Positions 9,475-17,972 of a stretch of 64,000 bases of DNA are shown here, in pieces. This DNA is from Heliomicrobium gestii (lineage in GTDB: Bacteria; Bacillota; Desulfitobacteriia; Heliobacteriales; Heliobacteriaceae): contig NZ_WXEX01000006.1 in assembly GCF_009877435.1 (NCBI RefSeq), positions 124,001-188,000 on the forward strand, written 5' to 3'. Within the stretch, counting starts at the first letter, position 1. Each line of letters opens with the position of its first letter. The position numbers were made by a program, and so were the translations under genes. Under the pieces are notes generated by a model. That model saw only the letters and a program-made list of their open reading frames with translations, was not told where the DNA came from and did no database searches.

Positions 9475-10666
9475 GATTATACCACGGCTCCATCGTTACC
9501 ACTTTTTCATAAACCTCTAGAGTACTCTTGGCTGCTTCATCCCACGTAAATTTCTTTATTTGTTCGGCTCCTCGTTGAATTAATACATCTCTCATGGAAC
9601 TGTCGCTTTCTAATAGCCACATGGCATCGATAAGGCTCTTGATTGAATAAGGATCAATGAGCAGTCCTGCCTCACCTACCACTTCTGGCATACTTGTCGT
9701 TTGGCTAGTAATCACCGGGGCACCGCAATTCATTGCTTCGAGAATAGGAAGACCAAATCCTTCATAAAAGCTTGGGTAAATAAAGGCATAACATCGACTG
9801 TATAAAGCCGACAGCTCTTCATCTGTGACATATCCCAGGAAGTGCACTTTTTCCTCTAAGCCGCAAGATTTTACAAAGTCACCGATGTCCGACTCTTTCC
9901 ATCCTTTCCCACCAGCGATAAATAGCGGCATTGTCCCTTTACCACTCTTTACTAACTCATTATATGCTTGAATTAGAAGTCGATAATTTTTTCGAGGCTC
10001 TACCGTGCCAACACCTAACCAAAATTGGTCCAGTTTCACTTTATCTCTGTTACCCTCGCGCGCAACCGATGTATATAAACGTTCTATGATATTGTTCGCT
10101 TTCTCAACAGTGATTTTCCGAATCGAGGGACGGCTACCCAAAGGTATAACCTTTATACGATCTTCAGGATAGTGCGGAAAATGCCGAATAAAAGCCTTGC
10201 GCGTAGCTTCGGAAATCATAATAAGATAATCGGCATAGATGGAAGCATCAAAAATACCCTGGAAACACACCAATCGGTTCTCTTCTGTCGTCAGATCAGG
10301 AACTTCTACATAAACCAAATCATAGACGGTCATAACAATACGCGCATTCACATCTTTTGGACAGGAGTAATTATTCGAATGGATAATATCGGGATTTCCT
10401 AGGCGGTCCATCCGATTACCACGCTTACTCCACCAATGGTTAACCTCATTAAACGAAAGGTCACGCAAGAGCATCTTTACATTGCCATTCTCCTCCGGGA
10501 AAGTCGCTTTCAGAAAGTCAGGATGGCGGTATCCAAAAAAGGTCGGATAAAGCAAATATTCATTTTTCCGATCCACCCTAGCGAGCGCATGAATAAGCTG
10601 ATCGGCAAAAAAGCCGCAACCTGCTTTGTTCTCCGCTGTCTGACTAACGTCATAACCAATCTTCAT
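9455..10666 (-). CDS. Family 4 glycosyltransferase
   Basis: A 403-residue GT-B enzyme. The N-terminal half begins MKIGYDVSQTAENKAGCGFFA. The C-terminal half carries WLGVGTVEPRKNYRLLIQAY and the family-4 donor motif FIYPSFYEGFGLPILEAMNCG with the EX7E pair. It likely uses an NDP-sugar to extend the glycan. Its ATG overlaps the TGA of the upstream GT2 gene (ATGA), with AAAGGA nine bases upstream. Confidence 0.92.
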   Translation of the reverse strand: MKIGYDVSQTAENKAGCGFFADQLIHALARVDRKNEYLLYPTFFGYRHPDFLKATFPEENGNVKMLLRDLSFNEVNHWWSKRGNRMDRLGNPDIIHSNNYSCPKDVNARIVMTVYDLVYVEVPDLTTEENRLVCFQGIFDASIYADYLIMISEATRKAFIRHFPHYPEDRIKVIPLGSRPSIRKITVEKANNIIERLYTSVAREGNRDKVKLDQFWLGVGTVEPRKNYRLLIQAYNELVKSGKGTMPLFIAGGKGWKESDIGDFVKSCGLEEKVHFLGYVTDEELSALYSRCYAFIYPSFYEGFGLPILEAMNCGAPVITSQTTSMPEVVGEAGLLIDPYSIKSLIDAMWLLESDSSMRDVLIQRGAEQIKKFTWDEAAKSTLEVYEKVVTMEPWYNHDRKSM

Positions 10667-11559
10667 GACGTCATTTCCTTTCTACGTTGAGTAAAAGCGT
10701 GTTTAACCCAACCTAACATAGCCCGAAGATCATTGAAGGGAACCCTGCCTTGTAATTGCATATGCGCACGGATAGCAGTCTTGCAGACTTCTAATACGAA
10801 CTGAAAGTTTTCTTCACCATTAGTTCTGGTCAGTCCCTTTTCTTCCGCTACTACATGTCCAAGATTAAATATCCATCGTGAGGGAACCTTTCTTGTTTCA
10901 TGATAAACCATCGAAATGATCTCTCGATGTACCTTAACCCGACTTCCCAATGTTTTCGTATCCGCATACAGCCGAGAACCGGCAAGATTTGCTTTAAGAT
11001 AATGCATGGGATATCGGCGACCAATACGAATCCAGTACTCATAGTCCATACAATACTGTAGGTGAGGATTAAGCAACCCTATCTCATCAACAATTTGTCG
11101 GCGAAAAAATACGGCTGGTTGACAGATAAAACAAACATCAAGGAGATTTTGGTAATCCCATTCTTCCGTATAGTAGGGTTCAATAATCTTATCATGGATA
11201 TCGATATGATCTGCTTGACCATAAAGGACCATGGCCTCTGGGTGGGAGGCAAAAAAGTCCATTACCTTCTGAAACGCTCCGGGATAATAGATATCGTCAG
11301 AATTGATCCAACCAATGATCTCCCCGCTGGTTTGTCGAATCGCTTTATTAACAGCGTCAGCCTGTCCATCATCCCGCTCAGAGACCCACCGCAGGCATCC
11401 ATCGTATTTTTTCAGGATGCTGATCGTTTCGTCCTTGCTGCCCCCATCCATAACAAGGTACTCCAACCCTTCAATCCCCTGATCGATAACGCTTCGGATG
11501 GTTCGTTCGATAAACTGACCCTGATTATAAGAAGGAGTCACAATTGATAATTTCATCAT
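10663..11559 (-). CDS. Family 2 glycosyltransferase
   Basis: This 298-residue GT-A enzyme has the start KLSIVTPSYNQGQFIERTI, the VMDGGSKDETISIL motif and the metal-binding GWINSDDIYYPGAF. It also has CMDYEYWIRIGRRYP, as in its relative two genes downstream. A role in glycan elongation at the inner membrane face is likely. Two adjacent ATG codons lie 12 and 15 bases after GAGGAGG; the first is used here. It is translationally coupled to the following GT4 gene. Confidence 0.88.
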   Translation of the reverse strand: MMKLSIVTPSYNQGQFIERTIRSVIDQGIEGLEYLVMDGGSKDETISILKKYDGCLRWVSERDDGQADAVNKAIRQTSGEIIGWINSDDIYYPGAFQKVMDFFASHPEAMVLYGQADHIDIHDKIIEPYYTEEWDYQNLLDVCFICQPAVFFRRQIVDEIGLLNPHLQYCMDYEYWIRIGRRYPMHYLKANLAGSRLYADTKTLGSRVKVHREIISMVYHETRKVPSRWIFNLGHVVAEEKGLTRTNGEENFQFVLEVCKTAIRAHMQLQGRVPFNDLRAMLGWVKHAFTQRRKEMTS

Positions 11560-11590
11560 GTGTTTTCATAGCCTCCTCGTGCTGAAAGCC

Positions 11591-13147
11591 TTAGAGCAAG
11601 GTCTCCATTATCCCTTTGTCATCCCAAACTTCCAATCGAACAATTTGGATCCCCAACTGCCGAGTATCTGGACTGCCGTTATCGGCAGGACAAAATGTCG
11701 GGAAAATGGCTAAGTGTACACTGTCATCACCAAGAGGCACTTGAAATGTTATTTCCTCTCGTTGTCCTGCGATAAGCTGACGTTTACTTGTCACCTGTCG
11801 GCTTTTAATGTGAATTGCGATGGTTTGTGCAGGATTCCCACCGCTATGTAGCAGTTCTGCCATTACTGTCCGCATCTTTGGTTTACCGATGAAGTGAATT
11901 CGAACATCTTCTGCTGTCCATTTATCCACGTAAACGCCATCAACCGTGCAGATGTCTTTTTGCTCTTGCTGAACTACCTGCAGTAAAACCTGCAGGTACC
12001 CGTTTATCATTGCTTCGCGCGGGTACTTTTTCGCTTGCCTATGCCCTTTTCTTACCAAATCTTCTCGTAGTGTCTCGTCTGTCGATATACGGTCGATCGC
12101 TTCCTCTATTGATGCGGGGATTCTCGGATCGAAATAATATGCGGCGTCACCGCCAACCTCGGGAAGGCTTGTCCGGTTGCTGCAAAGCACAGGTTTGCCT
12201 ACAGCCATCGCTTCAATGACGGGAATGCCAAATCCTTCGAAAAGGCTCGGGTAGACCAAAAAATCGCAGTGATGAAGCACTGTTGTTAGTTCCGATTCTG
12301 TCAGATATCCGAGAAAATGGATCCGTTCCTGCAAGCCCATCTGCCGGATTGCGTCATCGATTTCCGGATTGTCCTCTCGCAAGCATCCTGTAAAGACAAG
12401 ATGCAGGTCAGAATCGGGATGCCTCTGAATGAACGACGAGAACGCCGTCAGCAGCATCAAGTGATTTTTGTGTTTCCAAAAGTTGGCCGGATAGTAACCG
12501 TAACGCAGACCTTCGAGACCCTTTTCCTGCAATATTCTCTGCTGTTCTCCCGTCTCTGGCGGGATTAGGCGGTCCTGAATACAGATAGGCGCAACATAAA
12601 CGTTGTCTTTCGCCAAATTAAATTTCTCAATGATTGTTTGCTTAGTATATTCTGAAATACAGATAATCGCATCTGCCTTTTTACAGACCACCTTGTAAAA
12701 TGCCCGGCGGTGGGTCAATTCCTCCGGGCTAAAAAATGACGGATAATACTCATGCTGGATATCATAGACAAGGCTAACAGTAGGAATCCCTGGTTCGTAA
12801 TAGGTTACCGCTGTCATGGGACAGAAAAGCAGTTCGACTCCTCGACTACGCAAAGGACCTTTAATTCCGCCGGATATATCTATGTCTAGACCGGCAAACA
12901 ACTGCCGCAATCGCCGTTTTACTTTATCAAACAATGTCATCTGCTGCGGACACTCTATACAGTGATGTTCTACTTTATACCCTTTAAACGAATCTATAAA
13001 AAACTGATGATTCCAGGAAGCTGTTAAAAGCATTATCTCCAATTCTCGATGTATCGCCAATCCTCTAATCAATTCCATAACGAGATGCATAGCTCCCCCG
13101 ATTCTTCCATCTGGTCGAATGGGGACAACATCTATTGCTATTTTCAT
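11591..13147 (-). CDS. Family 4 glycosyltransferase with C-terminal extension
   Basis: A 518-residue GT-B protein. The N-terminal domain begins MKIAIDVVPIRPDGRIGGAM; donor-site motifs are YYPANFWKHKNHLMLL and FLVYPSLFEGFGIPVIEAMAVG. About 120 residues beyond the normal GT4 core (from roughly residue 395) form a beta-rich tail not seen in its neighbours; its job is unknown and it may bind glycan or partner proteins. ATG at 13147 is chosen because AAAGGAG lies eight bases upstream; an in-frame start at 13171 is less likely. Confidence 0.88.
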   Translation of the reverse strand: MKIAIDVVPIRPDGRIGGAMHLVMELIRGLAIHRELEIMLLTASWNHQFFIDSFKGYKVEHHCIECPQQMTLFDKVKRRLRQLFAGLDIDISGGIKGPLRSRGVELLFCPMTAVTYYEPGIPTVSLVYDIQHEYYPSFFSPEELTHRRAFYKVVCKKADAIICISEYTKQTIIEKFNLAKDNVYVAPICIQDRLIPPETGEQQRILQEKGLEGLRYGYYPANFWKHKNHLMLLTAFSSFIQRHPDSDLHLVFTGCLREDNPEIDDAIRQMGLQERIHFLGYLTESELTTVLHHCDFLVYPSLFEGFGIPVIEAMAVGKPVLCSNRTSLPEVGGDAAYYFDPRIPASIEEAIDRISTDETLREDLVRKGHRQAKKYPREAMINGYLQVLLQVVQQEQKDICTVDGVYVDKWTAEDVRIHFIGKPKMRTVMAELLHSGGNPAQTIAIHIKSRQVTSKRQLIAGQREEITFQVPLGDDSVHLAIFPTFCPADNGSPDTRQLGIQIVRLEVWDDKGIMETLL

Positions 13148-13216
13148 GTTTCTTTCTCCTTTCTCGAACACATAGCGGCGTCTCTGTTGCCCCGTTGCCT
13201 CAAAGGAATTCTATAT

Positions 13217-15490
13217 CTACCTCGTTATGTCAGAGAGCTTTCGCTCCAATTCATGGATAACTTTAAGTCGTGCCGCTCGGTCTGCCTCACATTCAACTAA
13301 TCTTCGTTCCAACTCGTGAATGACCTGTAGCCTCGCCGCCCTATCTTCCTCACTTTCCCGTAATAATCGGCTAATCTCGTCAATCGCCTTTAGCCGATTG
13401 GCCCGGTCCTTCTCACTAGCGATCAACTGTTCATTTAAATGATTAATTATCTCTAGTCTTGCGTTTCGGTCTGCTTCACACTCTCTCAAGCGCTGTTCTA
13501 GTTCCTCTATCGAATGCAACCTCGCTGTCCGATCTGCCTCGCTATCATTTAAACGCTGCTCAAGTTTCTTAATAGCACACAACCGCGCCATTCGGTCTGC
13601 CTCGGATTCGGCGAGTCGGCTCTCTAATCGGAAATTGTCCGCATATTGACGTTGTAGCATCCCTTTTAATGGGAAGGCATCCATAAGTCCTAGGAGCAGT
13701 CTCTCTAACGGCGCTTCGGCTACTCGTTCTCTTAACTCCGCATCCAAAACAGGACTGATAGATTGAGATGAGGCAATCAGGATAGAAGACCAATGCTCCT
13801 GTTCCCTCCGCTGAAAGTGAATGAATCCGTTTTCCTCTAAGAGTTGGATCATCATATCAAGTTCGCCTATTCTCGCCTGTCCTGCCGGAACCTGAACTAA
13901 GACAAGGCCGCCTTTGCGGACAGATGTTAGCACAGCCTCAATATCGAACGCAGAAGGTCCATCTAGAACAACCAATATATCAAAAGCCGCCTGTTCCGCC
14001 TCCCTATCATCAGGAAGTACTGGGATGTCGAAGATCAGGTTGCTAATTTTTCCGTACCATTTGCGTGTTTCCAATCCAACAGCAGTAAATCCGGCATAAT
14101 TCAAGAGAGCCACCAGTGCGCCATGACCGGAGTTGACCACCATCACAGAACTTTGGCGTCGACAGTATTGTAGAATCACTTGTAGCCAATAAGCGGCTTC
14201 ACCGATTAAATCTTCTCTCGCCTGCTGAAACAGTTCGGGAATACTTAATCCATCGGTCAGCGAAACTTTCTCAACGTCCCATAATGCCACTTTTTTAGAT
14301 TTTAGTGAAACAATTCTTTTGTGCTCCTTGAAAATTGCCTGAGCGTCCCTGACGATCTGACAGAATTGCCTGGCATACATAAGAGCCCGCTCGTTTCCCC
14401 AGGTTCTCGCTTCCTGTTCACGCTGAAGATCAGGACCTGGTTCGCCTTTCTCCAGAGCAAATCCAATTTTATCAGCAAGTTCAGTAGCATCCATGGGAGA
14501 AAAAAAAGCGGAATAAGCAGGATTTTGTTCCCGATGGACATCCAGTTCCGATAGGATCATTCTTTTCCCAAGAGCGCGACAATCTTCCACAACGGTGCTC
14601 CATCCCTCATAAAGAGATGGCTGAACGACCGCCATACTCCGGCGTATTAACTGTATCTGGTCTTCCCGAGGAACTGTTCCGAGGATATGCACCCGATGGG
14701 AGATGTTCAGACGGTTAATGTAACGTTTTAATGTTGGCATGTAATCGGCAGTACGGTAATCATTTGTCGCACCGGTGCAAACCAATTGTACCTCCACTCC
14801 CCGCGCCTGGAGAATGGCGATCGCCTCCATCAAGGTGCTGTGATTCTTATGCAGCCAAAACTGGTTGCAACAGATTAAAAACCGTTCAGGCAATCCATAT
14901 CTTTTTTGCACATAGACTGGATCTGTCTGATACCATTCCCCTTTGGGGATGGTATAAAAAGACAGCACCCTTGTTTCCGCCGCTGATTGTGGAAAACAAC
15001 GATGAAAAATAGCTTGCGAAGATCTACTGGAAAAAACAATGAGCCTTGCCAACTTAGCGATTTTTTGAATCGCTTGATCACGTTGTAAACGTTCCGTTAC
15101 CGAAAAAAATTCAGGAAGTTCCTGATGTTGAAAATCGGGGATCCAAGAAGCGGAACAGACATCTGACAACACATCAAGATTTACGGGAAAAATAAAGTCC
15201 AGATATACATAGAGTTCAGATTCAGAAGAAAACTGCATAATCCTGGAATGTTCGAAACCCATATCCTCTTTACGGGCGCCAACGAGGGCAATGCCGTCAA
15301 AATAGGATAAAAAGCTTAGATGTAGGCTAAAATCCTCTCTCTGATCATCACGAACGATCAATAGTACTTGTGGTCGTTCATCCTCGGACAGCAACGCAAC
15401 GGCGCGAACAAGCAGTTCAATATAAGAAACGCCGCCAAGCCAGCCTTTTCCGCCGATAATCGGGATGCCTACCTTCAGATCTCGGATCAT
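13217..15490 (-). CDS. GT4, degenerate methyltransferase-fold and coiled-coil fusion
   Basis: The 757-residue protein has three parts. Residues 1 to about 380 are a GT-B family-4 enzyme (FLICCNQFWLHKNHSTLMEA; AVVQPSLYEGWSTVVEDCRA). Residues about 430 to 580 look like a class I methyltransferase fold, with VMVVNSGHGALVALLNYAGF where DxGxGxG is expected, so the SAM site is probably lost or altered. Residues 627 to 752 are six exact-length 21-residue repeats with the core ESEADRxARL and spacing of three heptads, predicting a long coiled coil. SD AAAGGAG lies six bases before the ATG. The layout recalls WbdD-type chain-length rulers; that function is inference. Confidence 0.82.
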   Translation of the reverse strand: MIRDLKVGIPIIGGKGWLGGVSYIELLVRAVALLSEDERPQVLLIVRDDQREDFSLHLSFLSYFDGIALVGARKEDMGFEHSRIMQFSSESELYVYLDFIFPVNLDVLSDVCSASWIPDFQHQELPEFFSVTERLQRDQAIQKIAKLARLIVFSSRSSQAIFHRCFPQSAAETRVLSFYTIPKGEWYQTDPVYVQKRYGLPERFLICCNQFWLHKNHSTLMEAIAILQARGVEVQLVCTGATNDYRTADYMPTLKRYINRLNISHRVHILGTVPREDQIQLIRRSMAVVQPSLYEGWSTVVEDCRALGKRMILSELDVHREQNPAYSAFFSPMDATELADKIGFALEKGEPGPDLQREQEARTWGNERALMYARQFCQIVRDAQAIFKEHKRIVSLKSKKVALWDVEKVSLTDGLSIPELFQQAREDLIGEAAYWLQVILQYCRRQSSVMVVNSGHGALVALLNYAGFTAVGLETRKWYGKISNLIFDIPVLPDDREAEQAAFDILVVLDGPSAFDIEAVLTSVRKGGLVLVQVPAGQARIGELDMMIQLLEENGFIHFQRREQEHWSSILIASSQSISPVLDAELRERVAEAPLERLLLGLMDAFPLKGMLQRQYADNFRLESRLAESEADRMARLCAIKKLEQRLNDSEADRTARLHSIEELEQRLRECEADRNARLEIINHLNEQLIASEKDRANRLKAIDEISRLLRESEEDRAARLQVIHELERRLVECEADRAARLKVIHELERKLSDITR
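13235..13612 (-). repeat. Six in-frame 63-bp tandem units encoding 21-residue coiled-coil repeats
   Basis: Six consecutive 21-codon units lie at the 3' end of the GT4/coiled-coil gene. Each contains an acidic S/C-E-x-D-R core, then ARL or NRL, then an I-x-x-L-x-x-x-L heptad ending. All six have identical length with no indel. The units differ in sequence, so the array is fairly old but its period is preserved. At about 1.5 Å per residue, the 126 residues would span nearly 19 nm if fully helical. Confidence 0.9.
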
Positions 15491-15516
15491 ACTTATCTCC
15501 TTTTATCCCCTGTACT

Positions 15517-16449
15517 CTAGCGACTAGGTCTCCAGTAGTTGTTTACAAACCAGTCGCAGTACCGCTTGATGCCTTGTTCTAACATAATAGTCGGCTGAAA
15601 GCCCAGTCGACTTATCTTCGATATGTCCGCCTGCCAACGCATCGGATCACCTACCCGGACAGAACCTGTGAAGCAAACGGGCTTTTCAACCTGTAAACAC
15701 CTTTTGATCAATGTAACCAATGTTCGGATGGGAACCTCGCTTCCGCTGGCGATGTTAAATACACCTGTCTCACCATGAGTAAGCAATGTGTCGATCGCTA
15801 AGGCGATGTCTGCCACGTGGATAAAATCCCGGCTCTCCTCTCCCGTTCCAAAGACCTCAACAACATCCACGCCCGGGGTTAGTAGCTTCCGGCAGAGATC
15901 GAAGACTACCTGTTTGCGCAGGCCTTCCCCATACGCTGAAAAAACCCGTAGAGTAAGACCTCGGATACCATAACAACGAGAGTATTCTTCGACAACTTTT
16001 TCCGACATCCACTTATGGTAACCATAAGGAGAAAGGGGCGCCACTGGCGCCAACTCCGCCACCGGCAACTGGGGTGGGTTGCCATACACGGAGGCGCTTG
16101 AAACCAGAACAAAAAAGCAATGATCGGCTGCGGTGCGTAATGTTTCCAGCACGAAGGCGCATGTACTCGGGGAGTTCAAAAAATCCTCATAGGGGGCCTC
16201 GTAGGAAACCGCCACTGAGGAAGTCCCTGCACAATGAATCAGCACAGTTGGGCGAAAGCTACATACTCTTTCGACAAACCTGCTGTCAGGTAAGGTCATC
16301 TCACACCGTTCCCACACGCAAGGACTTGTATCACTGAACTTTCGGCTTAAGGCAAGAACAGCATGGCCCTGTTCCGAAAAGTAATTACAAAAAAAAGAGC
16401 CAAGAAAGCCATTTGCGCCGGTTACCAAGATGCGGTCTCGACCGTTCAT
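15517..16449 (-). CDS. NAD-dependent epimerase/dehydratase (extended SDR)
   Basis: The 310-residue protein has the NAD(P) motif VTGANGFLGSFFCNYF, the active-site serine region LVSSASVYGNPPQ and the YxxxK pair in SPYGYHKWMSE, followed by LRVFSAYGEGLRK. It should act on an NDP-sugar (epimerisation, dehydration or reduction). UDP-glucose 4-epimerase-like or 4-ketoreductase roles are both possible. If it reduces a 4-keto sugar it could stand in for the missing rfbD. Its ATG overlaps the TGA of the upstream methyltransferase gene, so translation is probably coupled. Confidence 0.82.
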   Translation of the reverse strand: MNGRDRILVTGANGFLGSFFCNYFSEQGHAVLALSRKFSDTSPCVWERCEMTLPDSRFVERVCSFRPTVLIHCAGTSSVAVSYEAPYEDFLNSPSTCAFVLETLRTAADHCFFVLVSSASVYGNPPQLPVAELAPVAPLSPYGYHKWMSEKVVEEYSRCYGIRGLTLRVFSAYGEGLRKQVVFDLCRKLLTPGVDVVEVFGTGEESRDFIHVADIALAIDTLLTHGETGVFNIASGSEVPIRTLVTLIKRCLQVEKPVCFTGSVRVGDPMRWQADISKISRLGFQPTIMLEQGIKRYCDWFVNNYWRPSR

Positions 16450-17186
16450 ATTGAGTTCCGGATTGCAAAGCCGACTCCGTATCCAATTTCCCGGAATTCA
16501 AAGCCCGATAAAAAAGGATACCTGAGTAACAGATCGACCCAGACCCTATTTAAATAGGGGTGTCCGGGGTGGGCAATGTCATCAAAGATCAATATGCCTC
16601 CCTCGGACAAATAGGGGATAACATTATCTAAGTCACGCAAAGCGCCCTCTTCGGAATGATCTCCATCAACCGTAATAATGTCATACGTCTTTTCTGGATG
16701 ATTTTTGAAAAATTCAGGAACGGTCACGCTACTGTCTCCATCAATAAAGGTGACTTCTCCCTGAAAACGGTGTTTCGTCAACTCATGCCGAACAAAATCT
16801 GGACCTGGGTTCTCCATTCCGGCATAGTCCTGTATCCACATGTCAAAGGCGACGATCTCCATATCTGGACATGCACGGGCAGCGGTACAGACGGTACGAC
16901 CTCGTCGAACTCCTATCTCTAAGTAGTTGCGCGGCTTCAGTGTTTTAACTGCGGCATAGAGTACATTTACGATGTCCATATATCTCCAATGCCGGCCAAA
17001 ACGGCGAACACATTCCCGGTAGTAGGCATCGAGATAGCCAGTATAGTCATCATTGACTAATTCATGATGAAACAGAAGGATCTCTTGCCATGTTTCCGGC
17101 GCCATAGCAATCTCTGCCAACGTGTTTGGATTTAAAATAACCGGTTTATAATACTTCTTTTCTTGTTCAAAGACACTTTGGAGCAT
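16446..17186 (-). CDS. Class I SAM-dependent methyltransferase (CmcI/MT24-like)
   Basis: A 246-residue protein with motif I NYLEIGVRRGRTVCTAARAC, strand 2 end IVAFDMWIQDYAG, and YDIITVDGDHSEEGALRDL followed by GGILIFDDI. The VDGDHS element is typical of the Methyltransferase_24/CmcI group, which includes sugar O-methyltransferases. It probably methylates a sugar of the glycan, perhaps its end. ATG at 17186 gives better spacing from GGGGGA than the ATG six bases upstream. Confidence 0.8.
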   Translation of the reverse strand: MLQSVFEQEKKYYKPVILNPNTLAEIAMAPETWQEILLFHHELVNDDYTGYLDAYYRECVRRFGRHWRYMDIVNVLYAAVKTLKPRNYLEIGVRRGRTVCTAARACPDMEIVAFDMWIQDYAGMENPGPDFVRHELTKHRFQGEVTFIDGDSSVTVPEFFKNHPEKTYDIITVDGDHSEEGALRDLDNVIPYLSEGGILIFDDIAHPGHPYLNRVWVDLLLRYPFLSGFEFREIGYGVGFAIRNSI

Positions 17187-17227
17187 GCTCATTCCCCCAA
17201 AATCAGCACCAAATCAATAGTTGTTCA

Positions 17228-17938
17228 TCACTTACTGTTGGCGTTTGTCTCATACCCTAGTCGGATGAGCACATCACCAGCAACCTCATGAAAAGCTCTA
17301 CGGTTGCTTACCGAAAAATGGTTTATCCAATCGCCGGATATGCCCTTCCTGACAAAGGTATTGTACGCAAAGGTTTTATCCAAGGCACTACGCAGCCGCT
17401 CCTTGCTGTTCGCTCGAATAGCCCGCTCGATAATTTCCTTCTCAACGACCATATTCAACTTGTCTAAAGTGTTGGACAGGGTTTCAGCGGGGTTCGCTAA
17501 TAGTTCCTCATAGCGAACCAAACGGGCATCAGTCTCCAACCATTCTAGAACATATTTTTTCCATTCTGAGGCTACATTGACCACATAGTCTTCAAAAGGC
17601 ACATCAAACTTTGTATATATCCCATTTTTTACACAAAAATCGCGTTCAAAAAAGTACTTAGATACCACGACGTCCCGACCATCGCGAACCAAGTGGATTA
17701 CCTTGCTTCCCTGCGGATGCAGGGACGAGCCCGGTTTTTCATGGCTTTTGATCACACAGTTCTCCGAGATATTTAAGGAAGCCGCACCAACGTACCAAGG
17801 ATGTTTGTTCACTGCAAAAGCGTCATACCCGTCCTGGACGTAGATATCTCTTTTATCGAGTGACAATGCATCACCCAACAAACTAACAAACCATGTCCCA
17901 CCTGACTTAGGGTATTCAGCTACGATAATTCGATTCAT
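17228..17938 (-). CDS. PAPS-dependent sulfotransferase domain protein
   Basis: This 236-residue protein has both cofactor signatures of cytosolic-type sulfotransferases: the 5'-phosphosulfate loop YPKSGGTWF at residue 9 and the 3'-phosphate loop VIHLVRDGRDVVVSKYFF. A likely catalytic histidine is in VIKSHEKPG. It may sulfate a sugar on the nascent glycan. PAPS synthesis genes are not in the window. SD GGGAGGG lies about five bases before the ATG. It lies directly downstream of the exporter ATPase, so it belongs to the glycan operon. Confidence 0.82.
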   Translation of the reverse strand: MNRIIVAEYPKSGGTWFVSLLGDALSLDKRDIYVQDGYDAFAVNKHPWYVGAASLNISENCVIKSHEKPGSSLHPQGSKVIHLVRDGRDVVVSKYFFERDFCVKNGIYTKFDVPFEDYVVNVASEWKKYVLEWLETDARLVRYEELLANPAETLSNTLDKLNMVVEKEIIERAIRANSKERLRSALDKTFAYNTFVRKGISGDWINHFSVSNRRAFHEVAGDVLIRLGYETNANSK

Positions 17939-17972
17939 TCTAACCCTCCCTCATAAAAAAGTTGCGAGGCAT

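Noticed and set aside
13235-13612. Tandem repeats considered as a CRISPR-like or minisatellite array
   Set aside because: Units are contiguous, 63 bases long, in frame and diverged, without spacers; they encode a coiled coil.
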